From: Haplomitrium mnioides
Lineage: Eukaryota; Marchantiophyta; Haplomitriopsida; Calobryales
Direction: 5' to 3'
Assembly: GCA_049999725.1 (NCBI GenBank)
Contig: JBNGIS010020573.1
Span: forward strand, 1 to 57,432
Length of the DNA: 57,432 bases
A program made the position numbers and the translations under genes. Positions 43,816 through 54,388 of this stretch are shown piece after piece (position 1 is the stretch's first letter; every line of letters begins with the position of its first letter). The notes under the pieces are model-generated. The model saw nothing but the letters and a program-made list of their open reading frames with translations. It did not search any database and had not been told where the DNA came from.

Positions 43816-44030
43816 AATAGAGAAGAGGATGAGAGGGAAGCTGTGGTGACTCGCTATTCGAGGAGTTCTCAAACGTGTACAGGTGGCAACCAACAAGGGA
43901 GTTGGGTAGGTGTGAATAACTAGTATTTCATGCAATTTTCTTTCAAAAGGTGAGAGGGATACGAGTGAGAGTGCAGCAAAGAGGCTTACAAATTGAAGGT
44001 CAGATGGATGTTTGCGAGGATGCTTCACAT

Positions 44031-44045
44031 TTAAAAGGGGAGTCA
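44031..44045 (+). promoter_or_regulatory. Gy-C polypurine tract
   Basis: TTAAAAGGGGAGTCA directly before the 3' LTR, matching the Gy-B and Gy-D tracts. Confidence 0.8.
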
Positions 44046-47000
44046 TGTCAGCCAGACTTGAAGGTACTTCGTCAAACTTAAAAAAAAAAGGTGTGTAGCC
44101 ATGCAAATTATCTATTTTCAATCGGATAGATATCCAATGGTTATCAAAGGGCTCAGAATATGCTTAGGGAGAATGGAAGCATCAAGGTTCTAGGCCATGG
44201 ATTTTTGGATTGAGGAGCAAAAAGAAAAAGTATGAGGGAAAGTTTGGAAGAGAGAAAAAAGAAAAACAATTGTAGAAAGAAATTTCTGCAAAAAAATCTA
44301 ATGTCGAGGGCCAGCCAGCCCCAACTCGACTGTCAAAGGACATCTTGTCCTGGGGGAAATTTTTGTCAAAGGCCAAGGTGGAGCCCTGGACTAGGTTTAT
44401 CCAAGGGCGAGTTAGCATAGAGCGGGGAGCCTTATACCCTTTATAGGGGATGCTATTCGAAGTGAAGGGATCAAGATGGCCTTATATACGTCAACGCCAT
44501 GGTCGTACAACACTTATGGGATAAGTCCAAGGCGTTTCATAAGTCGACACTTGCCAAAGCGCCCTCTTACATAACAGAAAAATTCAAACGACCAGTACTT
44601 TCTTGATTCTCAATCTTTTCTCTTGATTTTTATCACATTAGAGGCGCAATTTAAATTTCTTTCTATTGAAACTGATTTGAGATATAATGGTAGAAAAATA
44701 AGAGATCTATATCCCCCATAAGTTGGCTGGATTGTTGGAAGAAGAAACCCTAGACATTAATTGGCACATTTGACTCATAGATTGAGAAACTCTGGGTCTA
44801 ATCTATGCCTTTTTGTAAAGAAGGCTTCAAGGTACATCTAATGCAACAAAAATCAAATCAATATGAGATCTACCAAAGATTTTGGAGTTGTTCAAATTTC
44901 AATGTTTGAAAATTGCTTGAGTTAGATAGATGGAAGTGAGGATCAGGATACCCTTCAAACATGTTATAGAAGATTGCATGGAAGAACTGCTATCAAGGCA
45001 ATGCCAGGGTAACAAATTTCAGGGCCGTAGGTGGAGAAATAAGCAAGAACTGGTGAGATGAGTGAATGAGAAGTAGACTGGAGGGTCAAAGCAGTTTGGA
45101 TCATTGTGGTTTGAAGTCTTAATCATTTGGTGCGTGCAATGGCTTGATAGAAAGAGGAGTTCAAGGCAATCGCGGTGCAACTTGAATCAAGGAAAATGAT
45201 AGAGAAGTAAGGATGCACTACTCTCTAGAAGTTATCAGATCCTTAGTCTGAAATCTAGGTCCGCCGTCTTAAATCAGGCTCTTCCATCCAAAATCTGGGT
45301 TTGCCGTCCAAAATCTAGCTCCGTCATGCAAAATCTGGCTCCATTGTCTGAAATCTAGGTTTGTTGTCTGAAATTTGGGTCTACCATCCGAAATCCGGCT
45401 CCACCGTCCAAAATCTAGCTCCACCGTCCAAAATTTAGGTTTGTCGTTTGAAATCACGGTCCGCTGTTTAAAATTTGGGTTTGCTGTCCAAAATTTGGGT
45501 CCATTGTAAGAAATCTGAGTCTGTCGTCCGATATCAGGGCCGTCATCTGTGGCATGGCCGCCTGTGTAGGAGGTAGGACACGTGTCACAACAAGAATGAC
45601 TGTTATGCTAAAGAGGGGAATAAAGACAAATGAAGACAAAAGAAAAAGTAAACTCTCTTCAAACGCTAGTTGCTAGAGCTACAGATGTCAAATTGGAGTG
45701 AAATCAATTTTGATGGAAAAAAGACAACAAGACTCAGCTATTGGCACTAGTTTCAGACTCATAATATTAAAAACCACCATGCAGCATATGTGAAAAGGCG
45801 GGGTACTTCCCTCTGCCGTCAAGTAAGGGAAATAAAGACGTTAAAGGAAGGGCTAGGATGAAAGGTTGGGAAAATGGGAGGAAACAAGAGTGGGTTATAG
45901 ACTACCTCACTTTGAGACTTGAGGGACTGATTGTTTTGTGCAGAGAGAGCAGCAGGCTACAGAGGAAGGAGTGAGACCTTAAGTGAAGTGGGTGTACTCG
46001 TGTAGGAAGACCATCACAAGATGGAAGTGAACTGAGGAGGTGTTGAGAATCGTTGAGGAGGAGGCTCTAGAAGCTTGGACTACTTAGGTGAACTCATCCT
46101 TGAAGGTATACCAACATTTGGAGGTGGACAAATACTTCGAGGAGAGGTGAACCCTTTCGGTTTGTATTTCGTGAGAGGCAGCCAAGGGGGGGTACTCGTG
46201 TCGTCTTGGCCTTGGTTTGTATAGGTGATCAATCCTAGAAGCACTAGGAGAGTGTTGTTAGTGTCACTTTCTGATGGAGTAAGAGGAGGAGTTGCCACAT
46301 TAGTGCTCGTGCACTGCGGGGAAGATCCAATCTAGGCTTGGGTGGAGTGTATGGTCCAAAAGTTGAGAGGGCTGTCTTCTAGAGGTGGAAGTTAAATAAA
46401 ACCTCTTTTGAGCCTGAGGAAGTAAATTCAAGGCTTCTAGTGATGGAAGTTGAAAAACTATCTCGACGAGGTATGTGAGTGGGGAGAGAGTGTGTAGAGT
46501 TGGATAGTGTTTCTGGTGTGGTTGTGCTTGCAGAATCAAAATTCATATTCAGAACTATAGTTCTAAAACTGTGTCTAGAACTTCAAAGGCTAAGGAATTT
46601 TGTTGGTGAAGTTAGAGGCAGATCTCGAAGGAGAATTCGGGTTGGTTTGAAGTGAAAAAGAGGCTACTCTACTTACAATGCTTGTGGTGTTGGAGTATTG
46701 GTGACGATTTGCTGCACGATAGTGGAGGGAGTACGTTGGGAGGTTCGTAGTGTGTTGGTAAACTGTGATTTCTGCTCTTATTATACTTGTAAGAATTTGA
46801 TTAGAACACTCTTGAAGAGGGAAGTGATGTTATAAGAGATAGAGAAAGAGAAAGATAGGTCTGTATGTGCTTAGGGAGACCAATAGGTTGGGTTCAAAGC
46901 TTGGGTGGTACTTTCTATTTTGTTTAGAGAGCTTTAACTTGCTCGGGTGCAGAGTAGCTGGCCCATTAGCATTTAAGATCTTGGAAGAGTGAATTATAGT

Positions 47001-47325
47001 CTTAGTTGTTTTAAGACGGAACTTGTTGGAGAGAAATACAAGCCCATATCTGAGCCATAACTATATGCACCCCTCTTCATAGAAGGGTTTACTAGAAACC
47101 TGTAATTGGATTGCATCAAAAGCAACATTGGTGTGTGCCCAAAATTGTTCGGTGTAAGGTTGTGGTTGCTCTGTGTGTATGGAGAAGAATGCAAGTTTTT
47201 TTTTGCTTGGTTGGGTTGAGAGTAGTGTAGAAATACAAGGTGAAGTTTAGGATTGCTAAGATCTGAATTTGATAACAAAGTTTCTCGGGTTGTCTCTTTA
47301 AGAGCCATGTAGTCCTTTATCCCCC
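44046..47325 (+). repeat. Gy-C 3' LTR (~3.28 kb)
   Basis: Starts TGTCAGCCAGACTTG; the end TTTATCCCCC corresponds to TTTGTCCCCA in the 5' LTR. Contents: A-rich stretch with TCGAGGGCCAGCC (about 44305), the ~21-bp array (45240-45540), the Gy-B-related conserved core (46300-46480) and the region absent from the 5' copy (about 46255-46765). No gene seen. Confidence 0.87.
45240..45540 (+). repeat. ~21-bp tandem array, 3' LTR copy
   Basis: About fourteen units of the AAATCTGGGTTTGCCGTC type, more than in the 5' LTR (185-400). Confidence 0.85.
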
Positions 47326-48330
47326 TTTCCTATGAAATAACATCATTTGGGTGTTACGGAAGGAGGGAGGTGCGTGACAAGGAGACATGCTAGGCACAAA
47401 GAGGACAGAGCCACACCCCACTCATAACCCAAGAGCATCCCAAACATTCCTTAATCAACATTCAACCCTACAAAAAAGCATTGACAAAAAGGGAAAGCAA
47501 TCCAAGCCTATGAACAAGAAAAAAAATGTCAAAGAAAAGACAAGCTCAAAGGTTAAGGCACCTCCGTGATTGCCCCACTGTGCCTCCACAAGCCTTGCAA
47601 TTAACAAATATGAGAATAAAGGGGAAGGGTGAATAACTTAGTGAAATATATGGTGAAAGAAGCCATGTTACACGAGGACTTAACCAAGGGTGAGAAAAAG
47701 TGGCAATGCGACAAATGGGGGTGGTTCACTCTGCTCTAGTGCCATGCAGGCATCATAAAGTGACGGTGGATAAACAATTTGAGCAAAGAGCTACTAATTG
47801 GGGGCTCAGCACAATTGCAGCTAGAGAGGAGGTAGGAATTCAACTCCTTGCAAGGAATTCATGCACTACAGTTTTAGGCATAATGTTTCTAAGCTTTTTG
47901 TTGGAGATGGCAGAGGAGATTAGATGAGGTTCAAACAAATTAACATTGAGCCAATTTTAGCTGCGTATGGGTCACCTACCTACTAACACTTGAAATTTGG
48001 CATTGGGAGCAACGAGGTATATGCAAAGGGGAGTCTTATTGTGAGGGATCTAGATCATGATTTTGAGAAGCAACAAGAAGGAGCCTTAGCCCAAGAGGTT
48101 GAGGTGAGCATCCAAGACCAAGGATGGGCTGCATCAAAAGAGGGGACCTTGACCAGTGAGGCGAACTCACTAAGAGCAAAAGGGTCCACTGGAGGTGGAC
48201 TCATCTTTGCAACAAGGACACTCATGGTGTAGCTGCACTTCTTTAACTGCTTGATTCCACAAGCCAACAAGGGTGGACTATTCTTGACTCAAGACCTTCA
48301 AGAGAGTTGGAGTGGGGATTGAAATCTGCA
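47326..48330 (+). other. Gy-D leader and unrecognised gag-position region
   Basis: The first ~18 bp end AATAACA, followed by TTTGGGTGTTACGGAAGGAG at about 47351. That resembles the Gy-B primer site (TTTTGGTGCTAGAAGGAGGG). If so, a Gy-D LTR end lies here and Gy-C is inserted in it. Between 47400 and 48330 I see Lys-rich short frames and one LCNKDTHG residue run that could be a worn zinc knuckle. No capsid motif is recognisable. Confidence 0.45.
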
Positions 48331-49260
48331 ATCAAATAGTGGGATGATCCCTTTGCTTGGAATTACGAAGTTGAGCAGCAACAAGCGGTCAAGTTAGTGG
48401 GCGTAAGGGGAAGTTAGCACTGCATTGGATCCTCTCACAGCAAAGAATCCCAAAATATAACTAAATCGGTCTTGGAAAGGGGTGCTTGGGGGTAGAATAG
48501 TTTGGGGTGCACGAAGAGAATATCTGCAAGCATTTGGAGGCGTTGAAAGAAGAAGAGGCAGCCACAGAGACCCTCATGGATTTGTAGAGGAGGGAGGAAG
48601 GCCAAGAGAAACAAGGTCAACCTTTCATAGGGCCACACACACCTTATAGCATCCAAAAAGATGTGCGCAACTACCTGGTCATAGCCACAATGGGCCCATT
48701 ACTCAAGGATAGTCATCCCTTTTGCCAGCCACTCTAGAAATTGTTGCTAGGGCCAACGAAGAGGAGGCACATGCCCCAGATAGGGAACCATGCTGATCCT
48801 ATGATGCTATGTGAAGATCATGGGCCCTTGAGATTGACTTCTAGATTGCAGGTTGCACCTTGACCATGATGATTGTAGACAAAGATGTCAGTGTGAACAT
48901 CATGGTGGAGCAGATGGTGCATTGGCTGAGGTTCAAGACGTTTGAGGCCATTGCTCACATAAAATAAAGTTGGCCGATGGATCAAGGGTGAAGCCCTTGA
49001 GAGCACCGACAAACGTCCCCACCTTCATAGGGAGAGTGGACTTCCTCTTTAACCACCTAGTGATGCATTCGGCCAACTCATCAACCTACTCAACCTTGAT
49101 TGGCAGACCATGGCTCTAAGAGACCAAAGTGACACCTAATTGGGGAACCTAGACTCTATGGCTTGGGCAGCCAAGAACAATGGTGCACTCTAGGCAATTG
49201 CCACACCAAGAGGAGACTAGCATGGGTTAGGATTATGACACGGATTGGAGCATTTAGGAT
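48330..49260 (+). pseudogene. Gy-D protease region
   Basis: WDDPFAWNYEVEQQQAVKL matches the DNPKWFYSKQQ segment of Gy-B. TPYSIQKDVRNYLVIATMGP matches the pre-protease part. The protease has LTMMIVDKDVSVNIMVEQM (DKD at the catalytic turn), ADGSRVKPL and YSTLIGRPW. Stops are frequent; this is more decayed than Gy-C. Confidence 0.78.
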
Positions 49261-49559
49261 AGCTAGGATAAAGAGGGTATTTTCAGGGTGCGGTATCTGG
49301 AGCAGCTAATAGAAGGAGACCTTGTTGGATGGCTTGGAGATATGCAAACTTGCTTTGGAGGTGCCTATGTACCAATTAGCGACCTCGAATGACCAAGGAG
49401 GGGAACCCACTGAGGATGAATTCGCAGATGTAGTGAACGTTTCTTCCTCTGCTAAATAGAGCAATGAAGAGCGAGAGGAAAAGAGGGAAATCAACATGCA
49501 CAACACTTGCTCAGCTGAATTTGCAACTTATAGCCCCGATCAATATTGAGCGGTGGAGG

Positions 49560-50500
49560 TTGTAGTCAAGAAGGTCTTCTTATTGGCGGTTGACCTCGAC
49601 ACCAAGGAGAAGAAGGCCTTGACATAGGTGTTGAGCGATTACCAAGATGTGTTTGCTTGGCATCACTCAGACGTGCGGGGAATGCCACAGAAGTTCGGAG
49701 ACCATCGCATTAGCTTGGAACCTACGGCAACAACAGTGAGGCAAAAATAGTATCGGTTGAATCCCAAGTTGTTGCTAATGGACAAAGAGGAGGTGGATAG
49801 GCTGCTAGAGGCAAGGTTCATTTACCCAGTCCTCAACAGGAACTAGGTGTCCCCAGTAGTCATTGTGCCCAAAAAACCAAGGCTCGATGGGAAGTCGAGG
49901 ATTAGAGATTGCCAAGACTACTAGAGGCTTAACTTGGCAGCAAAGAAGAACCACTATCCCTTGCCCTTCACGGGTGGAGTGTTTCACTTGGTGGCCAAAC
50001 ATGAGGTGTATAGTCTCATGGATAGGTGCTCATGATACAATCAAGTGTGGATTTGCCAAGAGGACCAACTCAAGACCGCATTCACCACTGAGTGGGGGAT
50101 GTTCGCTTTGTAATGGATGCCATTCAAGTTGTCCTAGAATGTTCCAGAGACTCATGATGAACCTGCTCCATGACTACTTGCAGAAATTTCTTGAGATTTT
50201 CATCGACAACTTTGTCATGTACGGCAAAAAGAGGGACCACACAGAAAACCTTTGCTTAACCTTCCAGCAATGTAGGGATACGAGAATGAAACTCCACCCT
50301 AGCAAGTGTTTCTTTTCAGTCAAAGATGGCGTGCTATTAGAGCACAAGGTATCCTCGAGACGGATTGAAGTGAATCATGACAAGGTGAGAGCCTAGTCTA
50401 AAGCGTTTTTTCCTAGCAATCTGAAAGAGGTACAAGGGTTCCTGGGCTGCATTGGGTATTACAGACAACTCATCTTTCAGTTTGCACTTGCTGTCCGACC
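49560..50500 (+). pseudogene. Gy-D reverse transcriptase
   Basis: VLSDYQDVFAWHHSDVRGMP, FGDHRISLEP, LLEARFIYPVLNRN, stop, VSPVVIVPKK (Trp to stop, as in B1), FQRLMMNLLHDYLQKFLEIF and FIDNFVMYGK. The catalytic site is FIDN (50200-50211). Then LCLTFQQCRDTRMKLHPSKC and VQGFLGCIGYYRQLI. At least four frame changes. Confidence 0.83.
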
Positions 50501-50584
50501 CCTCACTAAGATGGTGATGAAAGGCACCGATTCCAACCAACGGAAGCACGGTTAGCCAACTTTCTAGAGCCCAAAAGACAACTA

Positions 50585-51130
50585 GTGTGCGCCCTAGTAT
50601 TGCTACCACCCGATTGGACTAGGGAGTTGTATGTTATGGTGGACGTCTTAGGTTTTTGCGTGGGGGTAGTGCCGAGCCAGCTGGATGAACAAGGGATAGA
50701 AAATCCTATCTACTACGCCTGTCAAATCTTGATGGCTGCAAGAAGGAACTACTTAGCTACTGACATAGAGGTGTCGAGCATCATTTACTTCATGAAAAAG
50801 TTCAAGAATTACCTCTTCCATTATAAGGTAACTTTTCACACTGACCATGATGCTATTCTATACATTGCCAACAAGCCATATCTCACAAGAGGGGCAGGCA
50901 AGTGGATGTTGTTGTTGCAAGAGTTTGACTATGGGATCAAGGTGCGACCAAGAAGGGATCATGGTGACGCTGATTTGTTCACTTACTAGGTAAAGGCAGA
51001 TGGTGGCCAAGCAATGGTTGACACTTTCCTTGACAAAACAATGTTCCACATAAAGGAGGGGAAACCTACAAATTATGAGGAGATCATCCAATTCCTCCTC
51101 AATGGGCTCTCCAAGGACTGGTCCCTTGAG
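50585..51130 (+). pseudogene. Gy-D RNase H
   Basis: ELYVMVDVLGFCVGVVPSQL, ENPIYYACQILMAARRNYLA, KKFKNYLFHYKVTFHTDHDA, IANKPYLTRGAGKWMLLLQE and VRPRRDHGDADLFTY, open for 134 codons. The acidic Asp residues are kept. An acidic HIKEGKP-containing linker follows. Confidence 0.85.
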
Positions 51131-51993
51131 GCAACAAAAGTATTTCTAAGGAGGGTGAGATCCTACATGATGATCAAAAGGGTGCTCCACTGATTCTGCT
51201 CCAATGGACAAGTGCGCAAGTGTTTGGAAAAAGACAAGGCCACCATCTTAATGAAGGTCATGCACAAAGATGCGGAAGGGGAACACTTCACTACCAAGAC
51301 CAAAATGAGGAAGATATTGGCAGCCAAGTATTGGTGGTCGATGCTGCATTGAAACACCCATTGTTTCGTGAGAAGGTGTGACCCCAACCAAATGAGATGC
51401 CGACCAACCCTATCTACCCATCACCCCTTGACACTAATCCTTGTGTTAGCACGCTTTGAGAAGTGAAGGATCGACTTAATCGGGACCATCTCACCCACCA
51501 CTCGCAAGGGCAATAGGTACGTCTTGCTATCCACATATTATGCAACCAGATAGGTGAAGGTGCAAGCCACGCGCAAGGACAATGCAGCCAAAGTAGCACA
51601 AATCCTGTACGGGAAGATCTTTATGCACTTTGGAGCTCCCATGGAATTAGTTAGCGACCAGGGCACACATTTTCTGAATGCAGTGATCAAGGAGCTTATA
51701 GGATGCTACTTGGTCAAACATAAGAAGACAATCGCCTATCACCCCAAGGCAAACAAACTGATTGAGAGGGTGAATAGCATCATCAACAAGATCCTCAAGC
51801 ATTTAGTGGCAGCCAACAAGATTGTTGGGATCTGAAATTGTTGGGTGCAGTGTATGCCTACAATCAGGCACATAAAACCACTACATGCTATTGCCTGTAC
51901 TACCTGGTGTTTAGGCAGCATGCCTTGCTACCAATGGAGTTTGAGGTGGCTACCAAATGAGTGCTAATCACAGAGCGGTGGGGAGAGTACCGG
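51130..51993 (+). pseudogene. Gy-D integrase core
   Basis: VMHKDAEGEHFTTKTKMRKI and YWWSMLH mark the zinc-binding part. Core: LLSTYYATR, stop, VKVQATRKDNA (first catalytic Asp now Tyr), MELVSDQGTHFLNAVIKEL (second Asp kept), AYHPKANKLIERVNSI (Glu kept). Then YYLVFRQHALLPMEFEVATK, stop. It is cut by LTR-G in the region equivalent to the Gy-C sequence AEKRLGEDQ. Confidence 0.84.
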
Positions 51994-53709
51994 TGTCGCG
52001 TGGCAGTAATTTAGGTCTGGGAATACACAGGGTATATGGCTGTGGAGAAGGTTGTGTGAAAGATAGAAGCTTTGGTGATGAGAGTGCTGGAATGAAACAG
52101 ATTTGGAAAATATTGAGTGCTTCTTGCCTTGGTGGCTTCAAATCCCCTTACACAAAGCAAAGGTAAGTAATTTGTACTCCTTTTGTACTTGAATTTCGGT
52201 CAAGGATAATGTAAGTTATACTAAGTTGTTCGATCTGTAACTCTCAGTCTGGAATTCAGGTTGCCTAAAAAAGCTGTGTGCAAATTTTCAGTTCGAAATT
52301 CACGGCAAAGTGCTCTCCATAGTCGAAACTCAATTGCTGCTTAAAAGACCGAAAATCCGACACTCATAAACTTTTCCGAGTAATAACTCTGTTGATTCAG
52401 ATGATCTTGACACGAAATTTCATACAGAACTTCTTCACACTCCACTCTAGCTTTCAACAAAGTTTTAGCTCCTATACTACTCTTGGTATACAGAAACAAG
52501 TTATAACACAAATGTCAAAAGTAAAGTAATTTCGAAGAACCTCAAGAATGTGTCTTCAACTTCAATCGGTTCTCACAGATTGACTTCAACTCCAAATGAA
52601 TCGCAATTTGATGTAAACCTAGAGCCCTCGTTGTCATCATCCCAATGGTTCTCTGTTTGCTCCTAGAATCGTTGTAACAACTTCGCAATTACCCAAAATG
52701 TTCACTTATCATCAATTCAACCCCTTTGTCTTCAATTGCCCATAAGTATAAGTGTAGAACTCCAAATGACTCGAAATTTCATGCAGAGTGATGCTACTCT
52801 TTGTGAGCTTTTGATCGTCACCCTGCTCAAACTTTTCCTCGTCTGGAAACTCCTTGAACCTCCTTGAGAAATGACCCCTTCTTTCCTTCCTTTTAGGGTT
52901 TTTACTAAAAGAAAGTTAACTTCTCTTTTTCTTGCTATAAGAACAAATATAAGTAAATACCTTTGTAGAACAGAGCACAAATAAGGTAGAAACAGCAAAG
53001 AAATTTTCCTCCCTTGATCATTTTATAAGTTGATGAAGTCACTCGAACATTCGCTGCCGACTATTCACCATTTACCCCAACGTATCCCTTGCAGAAGACC
53101 CAAGAAAACTCCACTCCCAATCAGGTCAGAATGTAAATTGTGACATCCCATCGCTCCCCATAGGTGATAATGGGTAACAGTACTAGAATAGGTGAGTTCA
53201 TAACCAAATTCAAGAAATTATCACCGAAGTGATAGACAATCCACTATCGAAAATGATCTCGAGGAATAATGCGCAAACTAATAAAGAAAGGATTCGGAAG
53301 AGGAAAATTAGGAGCAACAAACAATCCTCTGTCCATTTCCAAGATTTCCACCCATAAGCTCCTTCAACTCCACCGTAGAGCTTCCGTCCCTCAAATGCCA
53401 CTTCCCTCTTCGATATCTGTCCCTTCCTGGTTGTTCCCTTGATGATCCCCTTTCTTCTCCGTTGCTTTCTCTATTATCTTCAAAATATCTAAGCGCATAA
53501 TCCAAAAGAATCCATGAACAACCAATAAGATGGTCTTGTCCTTACCTACATGATCTCGAGAACCCTCTACTTTTGCGTTTCTAGAAGCTTCTCGATAGAT
53601 GTCTTGCAGCTTCTTCTTGACTTTTCTCTGATTTTAACTCTAGTAAGAAGACGACTTTTCTCCATTCTTTTATTACCTTTTTACGCATTAGCCGAACCAC
53701 AACACGACA
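51994..53709. mobile_element. Solo LTR-G (1716 bp) inserted in Gy-D integrase
   Basis: Ends TGTCGCGTGG and AACACGACA (inverted TGTCG/CGACA), flanked by CCGG on both sides (51990-51993, 53710-53713). Gy-D integrase coding is lost at the left and returns within 100 bp at the right. AT-rich, no coding domain seen. The exact length of the duplication (4 or 5 bp) is uncertain. Confidence 0.7.
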
Positions 53710-53713
53710 CCGG

Positions 53714-54090
53714 AGCAAAGAAGAGCACTTAGAGTAAGTGGAGAAGCTAGCGGAGATATGCTTAGAGATTGAGAATAGGATGAAGTGCCAATAACAATTT
53801 AGAAAGTCCCAGCACGACTGGAAGCTTTGACTACAACATCTCCAAGCAAGTGATCTAGTTTTGTAGTATGATAGTCGCTTTATTCATTTCTTAGGAAAGT
53901 TGTACACGTGATAGATGGGGCACTACATTTTGTAGCAACTGCATTGGAATGGGTTGGTACAATTGAAAACTCTCCAAGGTGATGAAATTAGTAGCCAAGT
54001 GCACCATGACACGATGAAGAAGTATTTTTACCACGAGGAGCAAGGAGAGAGCAAAGAGCCACATGGGGAAGCAAGATCCCAAACAGCTAG
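53714..54090 (+). pseudogene. Gy-D integrase C-terminal remnant
   Basis: FRKSQHDWKL matches LRKRQYDKRLK, then YDSR-, HFLGKLYT-like residues, a GWVGTIENSPR frame for NGLAELETLEG, and HHDTMKKYFYHEEQ. Heavily decayed. The 54091-54250 stretch has no coding signal. Confidence 0.75.
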
Positions 54091-54251
54091 CAACAGAGAG
54101 AGAGAACAGGCCACTATAGTCTAGATGCAGTCATCACCGAGCCACAAGTAGGAACAGAGCAAGGGGATAACAACGTCACAAGGTTGTTCCCAATTATGCA
54201 GCCAATTCAATCTTATAGGAGGAGCAAGTGTTTCAAGGGCCTACCACTTTT

Positions 54252-54264
54252 GAAAGGGGAGTTA
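54252..54264 (+). promoter_or_regulatory. Gy-D polypurine tract
   Basis: GAAAGGGGAGTTA immediately before TGTTAATTGG, the Gy-D LTR start. Confidence 0.75.
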
Positions 54265-54388
54265 TGTTAATTGGTTGGGAACAAGGCTACATCACATTTT
54301 TTTTAAAACAGAGGTATGTGCGTTGACTTGTCCATTGTAGAAGCAAGTTGGTTGATCTCGGGCTTCCTTTCACAACAAATTGGAGATA
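54265..54388 (+). repeat. Gy-D 3' LTR, first part
   Basis: Starts TGTTAATTGGTTGGG. It resembles the Gy-C LTR start only weakly (AAGGCTACATCACATT against AAGGTACTTCGTCAAA). Cut by the B3 LTR. Confidence 0.7.

Noticed and set aside
52140-53700. Exon-like short frames
   Set aside because: AT-rich, short, without domain similarity, and inside an insertion with LTR-like ends.
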